From Setaria digitata (taxonomy: Eukaryota; Nematoda; Chromadorea; Rhabditida; Setariidae): DNA of 35,797 nucleotides. The position numbers and the translations under genes are program-made. The notes beneath the pieces are model-generated. The model was not told the origin of the DNA. It saw nothing but the letters and a program-made list of their open reading frames with translations, and ran no database searches. How positions within the stretch are numbered: the stretch's first letter is position 1; each line of letters opens with the position of its first letter. The DNA lies in the NCBI GenBank assembly GCA_003640385.1, contig RCAB01000586.1:1-35797 (forward strand). Reading direction: 5' to 3'. Positions 1 through 15,641 of this stretch are shown here, piece by piece.

Positions 1-3000
1 GTCTAGTCCCTCTCCTATCAGTCTCGAATTCGCCAAATCATTCTACAATCATTGATGTTTGTTAGGAAGTGTTTTCTTTAAATATACTCCAGATTATCAC
101 GCAAGGGAAATCATGCAAAGAAAACTTTTTACTGTTAGATTAGTAACTGAATCGTAGGAATGTGAAAGGCTAATGATTTCACATTATTGAAAAAATAAAT
201 AATCCGAGTTGAATAGAATCTTTCAAAGAAGTCAAGCCTAATTTACCAGTGAATAATCGCACATCAACTCAGTGACTTATTAATTGCTCTAATCGAATAT
301 TAATGGGGATGCATGTACAGAGAAAAGAATTGTGCTTTGATAATTGGCAATCTTTTCTAATTATCCCTTACTCTTCATTGAGCTGCACTGTCACATGACT
401 GGGATTATTCCCGGTATAATATGTCATAATTAGCCAAAAGTGAGCCTGATAGCTGAGTAATTTTTCTGATATGATAAACAGAAGTAGAATAAATGTGCTC
501 GAAGCTCGGATCTAGAACACACGACGTGTCAATTTATAGATGCCAAAAGCATTTGTAGACGTAAATGACTGTAACTACGTCACTCCTGAAATTCAATGGC
601 GGAAACAAAAGCTGAATGAAGCAAGCTTGGTTCCTAAGACTGAAAATCCACGTGTAGTTAGTAAGAATCATCCAATAAATGTTCGTTTATTAATTTTGCA
701 CAGAATGTACAAAACACGGATGAATTGCTTCGATCTTACTGGGCGAATTTTAATTTGAAAAGTGGTAATTAGCGATGACGGATATTAATAGTAGTAGGCC
801 AAGGTTTATCCATCTAAATTTAAATTAAAATTTCCGATAAATCCGATTTATTTAGATATACATGTCTTTCGTTTCTTTTTTTTTTTTTTTTTTCGACATT
901 TTCGGCTGTCTCATTTCATTCCATTGATCAAGTAATCAGAATAACTCACATGAAAACAGTGATAGATGAGAGTTGAAAAATGGAATTTTAATAGATCTTT
1001 CTGTTAGAACCTAAGCTACTGCAGTTTAGAAGTCATATGTTCCTAAAAAAATATAGGAATAATTAGTACTTCCCATGTAATACTGTGATTTACTGGTGAA
1101 GCAATTACTGTTTGAAGCTTAAAGTAACTAAATTAATAAGGTATTAGGGCTAATCCTAGTCGATCAGGTGTTGTAGCTTTAGTCTATTCTATAAAATTCA
1201 CACTAGACTGACGTGGTCCAGTAATCATTCCAAGAAAATATTACTCAAATCAGTGGCAATTCAAGAGAAATGCAGTAGCAGCGCGTGGACTTCGGCCAAA
1301 TTTAACAGACCGTTGCTTTTCTGTCACGGTTGCTATTCATAGTTTGATGAGGCTCACGTACGTCACCGGGAAGCGTGGTGAGGGGTGAAGTACGTGTTTG
1401 TTTTATTGCTATGTTGTGTTGCTTTTCACAGACTTATGAATGTAATATCAGTTGTTTTATCTGTCCGTGACAAAAGCACTTCACGTACTGCTGATCGATT
1501 TCTCTTCGGAAATATTGTTGTTCAACATTAAGTTTTCCACTCTTGCAGAGAGAACCTAATTAATTATAACTCCTCATCAGGACGAGAACTTTTTACCAGT
1601 GTTCTTTTGTGGTTTTACTGGTAGCCAGTTTCTCTTATTCTCACATACTTGCTTCCGATGATTCCAGATCCGAAATGATGGCATCCAGCGGCTAATGTAA
1701 TTATTATTCATTCCGTTCACTCGGAATAATGCCCTATGTGTATAGATTAATGACTTTTCGTTTTTTTTCACATTCCTGTAAGCAAAGTTTACATTTGAAT
1801 TTGTGTTATTTAACTTGGTTCCCTAGACAGCTGTTTCAGGTCCATGGCCGATTTCTTAGTAATCTCTAGGTTAATTGATGTGCTAACTGGGCTCCTTTTT
1901 CCATATGAGTGTATTTCCAGAAAAATAAGTATTTTGGTATAAAGTGTGCTGTATTTGCGGATAGTTGACATCCGGATTTTATTTCTTGATTGAGAAAAAT
2001 CAGTTTAGTTAGATGCTCTGGCTGATTCTGGATTAACCTGATTTCATGTGAGCTATATTTCATTTCGTACGTTGAACAGGTATCCCAGTAGCTGGAGCGT
2101 TTCCTATATTATGTACTTGGAATATGGCCTTAGTGTAGAGTAATTATCCGTAATTATCCTTTAGAATTTGCAGTCGATTTGTAGATACTGAAGACCACGT
2201 GCTATAGTATTTTTATTTTGAACAGGAGGAATTTTCGCTGAATTGCAGAGATGAGATGGATGAGATGTGGCAGGATGGGGTGGGGTGAAAGAAGGATAGT
2301 AATGTATCATTGCGAAGTTTGTAGCAACTGGAATAGTTTATTGCTCTCGACTTCAGTTGCTCACCACAGTTTATGCATTAAAGCTGCCTCCTTCCTGCTG
2401 TTGATGTCAGTTAGCCGCTGTTGATATCAATCATTATTACTATTATTTCTACCAGTACAGCTAAAAACGATCAGTAATAAAGTTCCAAATTTTCATTTCC
2501 TACTTCCTTGTGTCAGAGCTTTGTCCACTGCTTCCTTTCCTTGTTTTTTCCGGAAATCTTTTCCTATATTTCCACCTCCTACAATATATATCTTTCTCGT
2601 AAACACACACACACACACACAAACAGGTACATTTTTGTTCACTGTTCGTACTGGAATTCATGCAGTTTAAGTTTTTCATATCTGTTATTTGGAGGAAGGC
2701 AACAGATTTGTTGTGGTGACTATATTTTAATTTCAAAGTTGGTTGGATTTAATTTTTTCGAGTTGCTTCATTACCATAAATGTCATCGTTTGATATGAAC
2801 AGTATGAAATGAACACACTATCATAGTGGTGAAAATACCGGTGTTCCATTACTTCTGGCGTCTTCGTTGAATTTCGTTGATCGTAGTTAAAAGAGAGTAG
2901 GATGCAGTGGTGCATGTTTCCCTTTTTTCAATATTTGCTGTAGTGATATGGGATTACGAGTACTTTAATAATTCGTCCTGTATTCACCAGTAAAAAGTTG

Positions 3001-3322
3001 GCACATTGTCACTAACAGTGTTAGTGGAATAATTTATTGAATTCAATGAGGGATAATTCAAAAATTTATGAAATTCAGTTCAACAACCAATGAATTCAAT
3101 AATCTTTACTCTCGAATATCAATCAAATCATGATTATTCTTCATGAAGTGATAACCCAAACCTCTGGCATCATATATGCGTTGCAATCTATTTTACAATG
3201 CTGATAAATCCTCTCAAAGTTAATCTCTGATAGTGGTTATTACAGAAAGCATCATTTGAAAGGAGCGTTAGTACTAATTAACGAAAAATTTCCGGTGGTC
3301 ATATTCAAGGGAAGTGTCATTA
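1..3322. other. No gene recognised; upstream region of unc-97
   Basis: I read both strands and found no exon series that matches a protein family. Short open frames here are isolated, low in complexity and lack splice partners. The stretch holds a poly(T) run at 886-903, a CA microsatellite near 2604-2620 and a patch around 1270-1400 that is less AT-rich than its surroundings. The last part presumably contains the promoter of the plus-strand LIM gene that starts at 3323, but no core promoter motif could be fixed. Confidence 0.5.
2604..2620. repeat. (CA)n microsatellite
   Basis: An uninterrupted run of alternating A and C, about eight to nine dinucleotide units, lies in the region upstream of the LIM-domain gene. 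It is a simple sequence repeat and a likely length polymorphism. Confidence 0.9.
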
Positions 3323-6300
3323 ATGGTCTGCGGTGGAATGGATGGTGTCATCAATGGTGATTTGAGCTCAGGTTTCGAGAATTTGACATGTGTGCGATGT
3401 AACGACGGTTTTGACTTGAACGAACAAATTGTAAATTCTTCTGGGCAAGTATGGCATTCTGATTGCTTCGTGTAAGTATGATCATTTTATGTGCGCTGAA
3501 GTTAGTTGAAATTTTTTGAAATTATGCATTATAGAAATTTCGAATATATCAGAATCGGAACCTCGGTTCGCATAGACGAAGCGTTTTGACTGTTTTTGAA
3601 TGAAAGCTCTGCTGAATATCCTCCTTTAAGTAGTTTTTTTTTTTTTTTTTTTTTTTATACAGAGTGTCGAATTAAGGGAAAAAAAGAAGAAAAGCTTACT
3701 TTTCGAGACGCATTTACTGTTATAAGAGAAAAATGCAGACTAGAAGATACTGTACAGTATTCTTTGGAAATGCTGTTCGTCTTATTTGCTGATCTCCTCT
3801 TTTCCTTCACTTTATAGTGTCTTGAAAATTGATAAGCGTCAAAAATTGGGGCGGCGTTATCAACATGTATAGTTTTTCATTTTCATATTCGTACCGTATC
3901 TTATCGCTGTTTGCTGTAAATTATATTATAGTTGTTCCCAATGTTTGGAACCATTTCCGGATGGCATATATTTCGAATTTGATGGACGAAAATACTGTGA
4001 GCATGACTTTCACGTTTTATATGCACCGTGCTGCAACAAATGCAGTATGTTATCTCTTTACTCTCCCTATTTTGTTAATATACGGTATTACTAATGTAAT
4101 GCAGAAGAATGAGAAATTCATTTATCGTATCTTTTAATATTTAGGGAGTTTTTCTTTTTTTTTATACGCTTATTCATTAGCGTTTGGCAGTGTACTGTGT
4201 CAACAAAGAATATATTACATCATAACAGTTTCTCATGTCACTTAAGTAGCAGTTGTGTTATTAAACATTAAAGAGTATTGTTATTCATCATTCTATTTAG
4301 ATGAATTTATTGTGGGACGTGTGATAAAGGCAATGAATGCCAACTGGCATCCGCAGTGTTTCCGATGCGAATTATGCAATAAGGAACTTGCTGATATCGG
4401 ATTTTTGAGAAATTGTGGAAGGTATGATCTAATTTAATCTTGATCGCAAACTCGGGCGATTTTTTGCATTCGAAAATGGAGAGGAAAATGACTGAACAAA
4501 TCTGAAGCTTTTTTTAATGAAAGCGATACTTGCAATCAAACATGCATGTGAATTGCTGCATTATGTCATTGTCTTAAGTTAGTAAACAGAGTAATATATT
4601 GTTTTCCGTTATAGGATATCATTATTATTTCTTTCTAACAAGTTAATTTGCTAGTGTACATTTAGAGCGCTTTGTCGTGAATGCAATGAACGAGAAAAGG
4701 AAGCAGGTCGTGGTCGTTATGTATGTCATAAATGTAAAGGTATTATTGAGGATGGGGGCCATATCAAATATCATGGCGATAGTTTCCATCCATATCATTT
4801 CAGATGCAAACGTTGCAGGTAATTGTTGAACTGAGTAACCGCTACTGGTCAATTTAAAAGATACAAGGGTATGACGGAGAAACAGGGATTCAGGTTTACA
4901 TCTTGAGAGTGATGTGTGGGATATTCCCCTGAGTTTCCCGATCAATACGATCTAAATAGCTGCAGATACTTCAAGTGCGAATTTTTTGATAGTACAATAA
5001 ATGGAGCATTTCAATATTTATTTTGCATCTTTTTTTTTTTTTTTTTTATAGTGTGGAATTAGATACGAATTCACGTGAAGTTGGTGGCGAACTGTACTGC
5101 TTGCGGTGCCATGATACAATGGGTATACCAATATGTGGTGCATGCCATAGACCGATTGAGGAACGTGTAGTTACTGCGTTAGGCAAAAACTGGCATGTTG
5201 AGGTTTGTTCATCTAATTTTTACAGTAGCTATGGATCTTCTGAAAACGCATCTTTTATTTTTATCTGTCTGTATTATGTCTCAGCAGTTGCGAACCGTAT
5301 TATGTCCAGATGAGAATCTGAAAGAGAAAGAAAAAAAAAAGTGAAAACATTTTTGCAGCATTTTGTTTGCGCCGTTTGTGAAAAACCGTTCCTTGGCCAT
5401 CGTCATTACGAAAAAAAAGGATTAGCTTATTGTGAACAACATTATCATAAGGTTATTTTCAATTATCGGATTGCTTATCGAGAAACTTTTGACTTGCGCA
5501 ATGAAAAAAGAAAAAAAGCATTTCCTGACACTTCATATGATTCTCACTTACATACATTTATCTGAAAACTTCATTCTTGGCACTGAATTCTTCTGCAAAT
5601 ACCCTATCCGTTGATGATGTGAGGACAAAAACGAGATGTTCTCTATTTTTAATATGTTATTTAAGTACAAATTCCAAAAATTTAGTTATATGGCAACGTA
5701 TGCTTCAAATGTGGTAAGGTATGTGGCGGTGAAGTGTTCCAAGCACTCAACAAGTCCTGGTGTGTTGAATGTTTTGGCTGCAGTCTTTGCGATAAGAAAA
5801 TGGATCACAAGTATGCTGAAATATTTCCTTGCTTTTTTATATACTTTTAATAGTTTTATTTCTGGAAAAAGTTAAATACATTTCGCTTTCCAGAGTCATA
5901 CACTTTTAGGTTTTTGACATAGTGATGCTGTTTATGATTTTTCGGGGAGAAGTAAATTACCGATGACTAAACTGTGGTTGCTTTAAAATTCTGAATTACA
6001 CATCTGAGTGGTCGATCAGCTTGATTTCTTGAAAAATTTTAGTGCACTCATTGTGGACCTGCAGTTTTTATCTATAAAATGGTTTTATAATAGAAAAAGC
6101 GATTTTCTTTTCCTTTGTGATCTTCCGTTTCAAAGTGCACTTTATGAAATTCCAGGACAAAATTTTATGAATTTGATATGAAGCCAACATGTAAACGTTG
6201 CTACGATCGTTTTCCAACAGAATTAAAGAAACGAATCAGTGATAGTTTGAAAGAAAGAGATCTGGAAAATGAAAGGAACAAAATAATGTTGCAGAGGCGA

Positions 6301-6351
6301 TCTACCAGTCCACTGCAACAAACAAATACCTCTAGACGACAAGGTATTTAA
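3323..6351 (+). CDS. unc-97: UNC-97/PINCH five-LIM-domain adaptor protein
   Basis: Spliced gene with exons 3323-3471, 3932-4044, 4301-4421, 4666-4818, 5052-5202, 5359-5451, 5686-5810 and 6156-6351. They total 1101 nt (366 aa) and stay in frame at every junction. The protein is a string of five LIM zinc-binding domains. The first begins CVRC at residues 23-26, and later ones show [22 protein letters not shown] and VCFKC. The stretches [25 protein letters not shown] and [12 protein letters not shown] are hallmark PINCH sequence. In the known family, LIM1 binds integrin-linked kinase and the protein anchors integrin at muscle attachments and focal adhesions. The length is slightly above mammalian PINCH1 (325 aa) because of a charged, Ser/Gln-rich tail of about 40 residues after PTELKKR. 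The start is the ATG ahead of the first LIM domain; an unseen extra 5' exon is possible. UNC-97 is favoured over a PINCH paralogue because one full-length five-LIM gene is present. Confidence 0.95.
3634..3656 (+). repeat. Poly(T) tract in unc-97 intron 1
   Basis: A run of about 23 T lies inside the first intron of the LIM gene. It is not next to the acceptor used (3930-3931). Similar runs occur at 886-903 and at 5030-5047. The 5030-5047 run serves as the polypyrimidine tract directly before the exon 5 acceptor of the same gene. Confidence 0.9.
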
Positions 6352-6908
6352 TTGGTTGACCATCAACTTCTCTGTGGGAAAGGTTTCTGTATAAACATAG
6401 ATGTATTTCTGTAATTAGATAGGAACAAAAAAAAGAGACTATAGATCGAAAATGGGTTGCGCTTTCCGGATTACAAGATATAACACCGGAAAAGTTGAAT
6501 TTTCATGCCTCCATTGCAATTCCTTTCATCTTCGCCAAAGATCTATTTTATCATTTCTGCATGGTACTTCGTCAATTTGCTCAAAACTATGTCAGAGGCT
6601 ATTTCTTTAGGATCATCGCTGTTAAAAAGAGAATATTCTCTTTTGAAAATTTTCGGTGATTATATTACAGTGCATTGCGTTTACCGTCAACAGTGAATTT
6701 GTGTTTTATCCGTGTTTTTTTTTTTTTTTTAAATTATATGCAATACATCTAATTTAAAAAAAAAAAAAATAGTGTTCAACAGTGTTCAACTGCTTCATTA
6801 CACAGTATTAAAAAAAAAAAAAAAGCCTCTCTTGGGTTTTATGCGATGATAAAAATTGTTTTGCACATTTACTATTTTTTTTTTTCTGTTAGGGATTTAA
6901 TAGGTTTT

Positions 6909-6914
6909 AATAAA
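6909..6914 (+). terminator. Candidate poly(A) signal of unc-97
   Basis: A canonical AATAAA lies 558 nt after the unc-97 stop codon. It is the first clear canonical hexamer I noticed downstream on this strand. The 3' UTR so defined contains several homopolymer runs and a perfect 10-bp tandem duplication (AGTGTTCAAC twice, 6771-6790). Usage is inferred; an earlier variant hexamer could be used instead. Confidence 0.45.
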
Positions 6915-8232
6915 TACTGTATATAATTAGATGAATTCATCCGTGCTGCCATTAATTTCTTGTTTGAGTTTTATACGTTTGATATTTCATTATATCTTTT
7001 CAACGTAGTATTTCATCCATCCAAATGGGATGATATATTGCTTTTCACGCTTCCATTTTTTATCACTTTCTTTATCAAAATTATATAAAATTACATTTGT
7101 CCGACCTTTTTTATGCTTAAAATTGAATATTGTGCATTGACATAATCTCAGTTTCCTTTGTATTATGCTTATGTTTTATGCGTTTTGTACGTTCTTTTTA
7201 TATATAAGGATGTTGTTATCAAAAAAATAATCATACAGAACTCTGATCTGACATCCATTACGTTTATCGTTCATCAGTTAGTAGGTTAACCTGTTGAAAC
7301 TTTTAAAGTAAGGAATGTATAAAATTTTAGCATCTAAAGCATTTTAGAACGACGGGAAGTGGAGAACTTGAACTTGTTCAACTTATGTATCATTCTTTTA
7401 GGGTAAGAACGATAATTCTGCAGACCTTAAATTACACCAGTGAAGGCAGAACAGAATGTGGGCAAGTATAGTGTTTTCTGCATTTTATCTTAGTTCGTAT
7501 TTTGCGGAATAAAATCGTTGACACGTAATTATTCATAGCTTGTGAATCATAACAATGCTTTCTTTGTAAAAATGTATGGGGAAGATTGTTGTGGTAATAT
7601 GATTTTCGTTCATAACAAGATTGGTTCTAGCGAGTATAATTAATGAAATGTTTTGTACCCCAAAAATTTTGATTCTTAAAATTCTTTAGAGAGATGACGG
7701 GCTAAAACCAGAATGGTCAGCTAGAATATTTAGGGGAAAAAGAGAGCTGGACTTGATTTGACATGTAAACTGCAGGCGGTTGGTAGTTTCTTGGTCGTGC
7801 AGAATAAATAGTTGAATTTTGAGGACAGCCAGGTTTGTGGATTTAGATGTAAAAGAATATGATATAAGGTACGAAATACAGAGGATTTCTGGACAAATTT
7901 TGGAAGATACTCGAAGAACAAAAGTTTGTAATTGAATCGAAGGCAAACATGAACCGTTGCTAGTTGCGTTAGACGGGCCGTATTATTCACGCATGGTGTT
8001 GAAAAGCATATTGTGTTGTTTATTGATAGAACGTTCTCAAAGTGTAGAGTTGTTAGACTTTTAGATTGGAATGCTTGTCATTAGACACAGGGAACATTAA
8101 TAAAACTTGATATTTATTGTTAAATTCTAATAATTTCCTTTTTCACTTCACCATAGTATTATTTGTTATCGAAAATAACAGTGTGAAATGTTCGATATTT
8201 ATGAATTTGTATAGATCAGCTCTCTAATCGAG

Positions 8233-8241
8233 TCTTTGCAG
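8233..8241 (+). promoter_or_regulatory. Probable trans-splice acceptor of the GPR107-like gene
   Basis: The sequence TCTTTGCAG ends at 8241, only 15 nt before the chosen ATG at 8257. A good acceptor with no upstream coding exon so close to a start codon is typical of a nematode spliced-leader addition site. It could equally be the 3' end of a 5' UTR intron. Confidence 0.55.
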
Positions 8242-8256
8242 ATTGTGAAAAAAATT

Positions 8257-12875
<4,619 letters not shown>

Positions 12876-14261
12876 ATTTGAAGCAAATTCTCCACTTTTA
12901 AAGTGCTGTTCTTTTTGATTATGTCAGCGAATTACCCAAAATTCTGTTTGTCCTTATTACCACTCTAGGGTGAACTTTCACACGTTCTAGTATAATCTAT
13001 TAAGTATATAAATCACGTTATTATCATTGGAAAGCTGACTGCGTGGTTGTCGTCAATGAATGATAAGAAACTTGTTCCAATGATCTTGCTTTCAACATAC
13101 TTTTTTCAACTCATTTTGCTTTCTAAGTTTATATATCTTAATTGTTCAAAAAAAAAAAGAAAAAAAAATGGAATGTTTTTGCATTCTTTCATTCATTACA
13201 TTATTAGTGATTCTTCTAGTCAAGCAGTTTTAATAGCTGGAATTCTGCAAGATTGGCCCCGAAATCTTGCGACATTGATTTCCTCAAATTACTTTGCTGA
13301 GATCTCCAGGATAATATTTTCAAGTTAAGTGTGTAAACTGTGAGTATTATCCAGTCTCGATTTCAGCGAAACTGGTTTTTACACTCTAAATTTTAGACGC
13401 GAAACATATATCTCAAAGGAAATATTGTTTCGACACCTATTTTTTTGATTCCCATGGCTCATAAGAAGTGGAAGCTATAAATATCCGAGTAGTAGTATGA
13501 CTAGAGTGTGTAAATAATAGTAAAAATATTTTTTTTTTTCATCCACAGTACGTAACACTTGTATATTTTTTTCAGATATTTTTGGAGATTTCTAGATTTA
13601 AAAGAAATCTTTTAACATTTTTATAATCTGTTTTTGTAGATTGTAACTTTTAGATTCCTCCTTTTTGTGGTTTTTCTACGCAGTAATCTAATTTTTTTTT
13701 TTTAAATTAGAGATAAATAAACCGCTGAGTGAGTATTATTCGTAAAAAAAAAAAAAAAAAAAAATCAAAGTAAGGAAAAGTTACAGATCTCTTTTGTTCA
13801 TTTCTCATCGTTTGTTTCATAATTGTTCGCATTGTTTTCATTCCTTATTTTTGGTCTGAAATGTTAGAGTTAAGGCTTTATATAGTATTGTTGCAGGTGA
13901 AGCTTTGTATAGTATTATATCTCTTTTCCGTTCCTTCTTTTTCAATGGAGAAAAAAAGAATTTATTGAGTAGTGAAAATCGAAAGCTCACAAAGATTCGA
14001 ATTTTGGGTGAAGTGAGATGAAAAGTGAATCAGTCAATAATTGCTGTGGTTACTGGAGCGGTGTGAGTGAACATTCAGTTTATTAGATGGATGGATTTCG
14101 AATTTAAGGTGTTTAGAAGTTAGGATAAGCTTTTTTCCCATTCTAGAAAGTATTTTTTCTTTGTAGTGAATTTATACCAGGTTCAGTGGTTAACGTTTAT
14201 TCGTCTTGAATGGAACGACAAGGCCAGAGTTTTTGCTGAGGTACAGAAAAAAGTTTTTAAT
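12876..14261. other. Convergent spacer between the GPR107-like and IQ genes
   Basis: This is the 3' flank shared by the plus-strand GPR107-like gene and the minus-strand IQ-motif gene. An AATAAA at 13726-13731 on the plus strand could end the former, although it lies about 850 nt past the stop. Long A runs occur at 13744-13764 and T/A tracts at several other places. No exon series was recognised; the 93-codon plus-strand frame at 13047-13328 is low in complexity and has no partners. Confidence 0.5.
14196..14201 (-). terminator. Candidate poly(A) signal of the IQ-motif gene
   Basis: Read on the minus strand, this is a canonical AATAAA starting 61 nt after the stop codon at 14262-14264. The spacing supports the exon at 14262-14345 being the last one of the IQ gene. 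Confidence 0.5.
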
Positions 14262-15641
14262 TTATATACATGGAATATTATTTTGGTTCGCGTTTCGACG
14301 CATGTTTTGATAGTGTATTCTTGCCAAATAACCACGAATTCGACTCTGAAATTGAGTTGGAATTTTGTCTGGAAATTAGAATGTTGACAAATTGTCTCCA
14401 AAAAAAAAAAAAAAAAAAAGGAAGGGAACGGAAAAAGTCAATAAGATAATTTTTGCAAGCAAATTTCGCTTTTCAGACATTTCGCAAACTTGCAAGGAGT
14501 TGGTTTGGGATTTTTTCCCTTTTATTTTTCTAAGCAAAATAGGTGCCACTTGTATGATGATTGCTGCTCGTTGGTAATTCTGACGCTTCTTACGACCAAT
14601 ATAACAACGATAGTACCTCTGGAAAGACTATGTTGCAGCAAAAGAAATTATGCGGTATACAGAGGTGTATTTTATATGGACGATTCATTGCAGTAATTAG
14701 CATCAAAATGATATTGCAACTAGGACTTAATATGTCAGGTCGGTTAGTGTTATAAACTGGAACTTCAAATTTTCCACAAAATTGGAAATACGATTTCATC
14801 AATGAATATCCGTTGAGAAGAAATGCCTCAATTGTGCACTATGCCAAGTTTCTGTTCAAAAATTAAAAAAAAAAAAGAATGTAAAAAAAAAATATGAAAG
14901 TATTGTGCAATGTTACCTGTATCATGCAAGCTGCCTTCGTTTTCTTATCAGCTTCTGAGCGTAATTTTTTCAGTTCCTTCTGCGCTAAGTGTATTCGATA
15001 GGCTCGCTTAAAATTTCATGCTTAAATTGGATCGAAATGAATGAAATTGGACCTAAACTGGATGGGACTCAGCATAATAAAGTTTAAAATACGATCAAAA
15101 TAAATCACAAAAGGAGTGATGGTGACGAACTTGTATAGTGGTAGCTGCTTGACGCTGTCTAAGAACAATCATATTAATTATTATACACCCATGAAACGCC
15201 TGGAAATTAGTTGTTAGCGCCTGAAAGAACACTGAATTTAGTTCAATTTAGAATTAAAATGTGCTCTGCAATCTGAATGTATCGAGTTTAAAAAGAGGGC
15301 GATGAAAATACTGATCAATTCAAAGTATTAAGAGCTCTTTTTTAAGTACTTTTTCCTCGATGTCATCTCAGGATTATTGTTATTGCAAAATGTGTCACAA
15401 CTTTCCGTTTTGACAGAAAGAGTTTAATTTGATAAATTTTATCCAATGGAGAACGTTCCACGTCATCACTACATCATACATTTTTGCAATTTGCATATTG
15501 AGTTTCGTATCCTTCCTCTGATCGTAATTGCTTCAATTATTTAGCTGCTAATTAAATTATATACTTCTCACTCACTAGAATGCAATATCCTACAAAACAA
15601 AATATCACTTCGTGAAAATGAGAATTCCGATGTCTCAATTA
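14262..15641 (-). CDS. Multi-IQ-motif protein, ASPM-like (3' part of gene, 5' end unresolved)
   Basis: In minus-strand order the firm exons are 15131-15220, 14917-15006, 14550-14618 and 14262-14345 (stop). All have phase-0 junctions. Each encodes one IQ calmodulin-binding repeat: FQAFHGC...AATTIQ, RAYRIHLAQKELKKLR...AACMIQ, RYYRCYIGRKKRQNYQ...IIIQ and SRIRGYLARIHYQNMRR. Spacing between successive IQ glutamines is 23, 30 and 23 residues, as in ASPM and unconventional myosins. Upstream, 15576-15641 has a good acceptor and a GTGAGT donor. It encodes IETSEFSFSRSD and FCRILHS, which resemble the end of the second calponin-homology domain of ASPM. A degenerate repeat (ITIRGRIRNSICKLQK) at 15480-15530 follows in matching phase. 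A 17-nt exon at 15350-15366 would be needed to join it to the first firm exon and is doubtful. ASPM proteins act at spindle poles. No myosin motor motif was seen upstream. A decaying gene copy is not excluded, because the 5' half is unresolved. Confidence 0.6.

Larger units (their letters stand above)
6352..8256. other. unc-97 3' UTR and spacer before the GPR107-like gene
   Basis: There is no supported gene here. The first part is presumably the unc-97 3' UTR. Two overlapping minus-strand open frames of 86 codons (7686-7946 and 7730-7990) have no recognisable family signature and no splice context, so I do not call them. The distal part should hold the promoter and trans-splice site of the next plus-strand gene. 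Confidence 0.5.

Noticed and set aside
540..758. 72-codon plus-strand frame
   Set aside because: It has no family match, no splice partners and no flanking signals.
7686..7990. Two overlapping 86-codon minus-strand frames
   Set aside because: They overlap in different frames, lack family motifs and have no splice partners.
14236..14269. Intron joining the last IQ exon to a further small exon ending near 14180
   Set aside because: It would be only 34 bp, shorter than usual nematode introns, and an in-frame stop plus a nearby AATAAA already end the gene.
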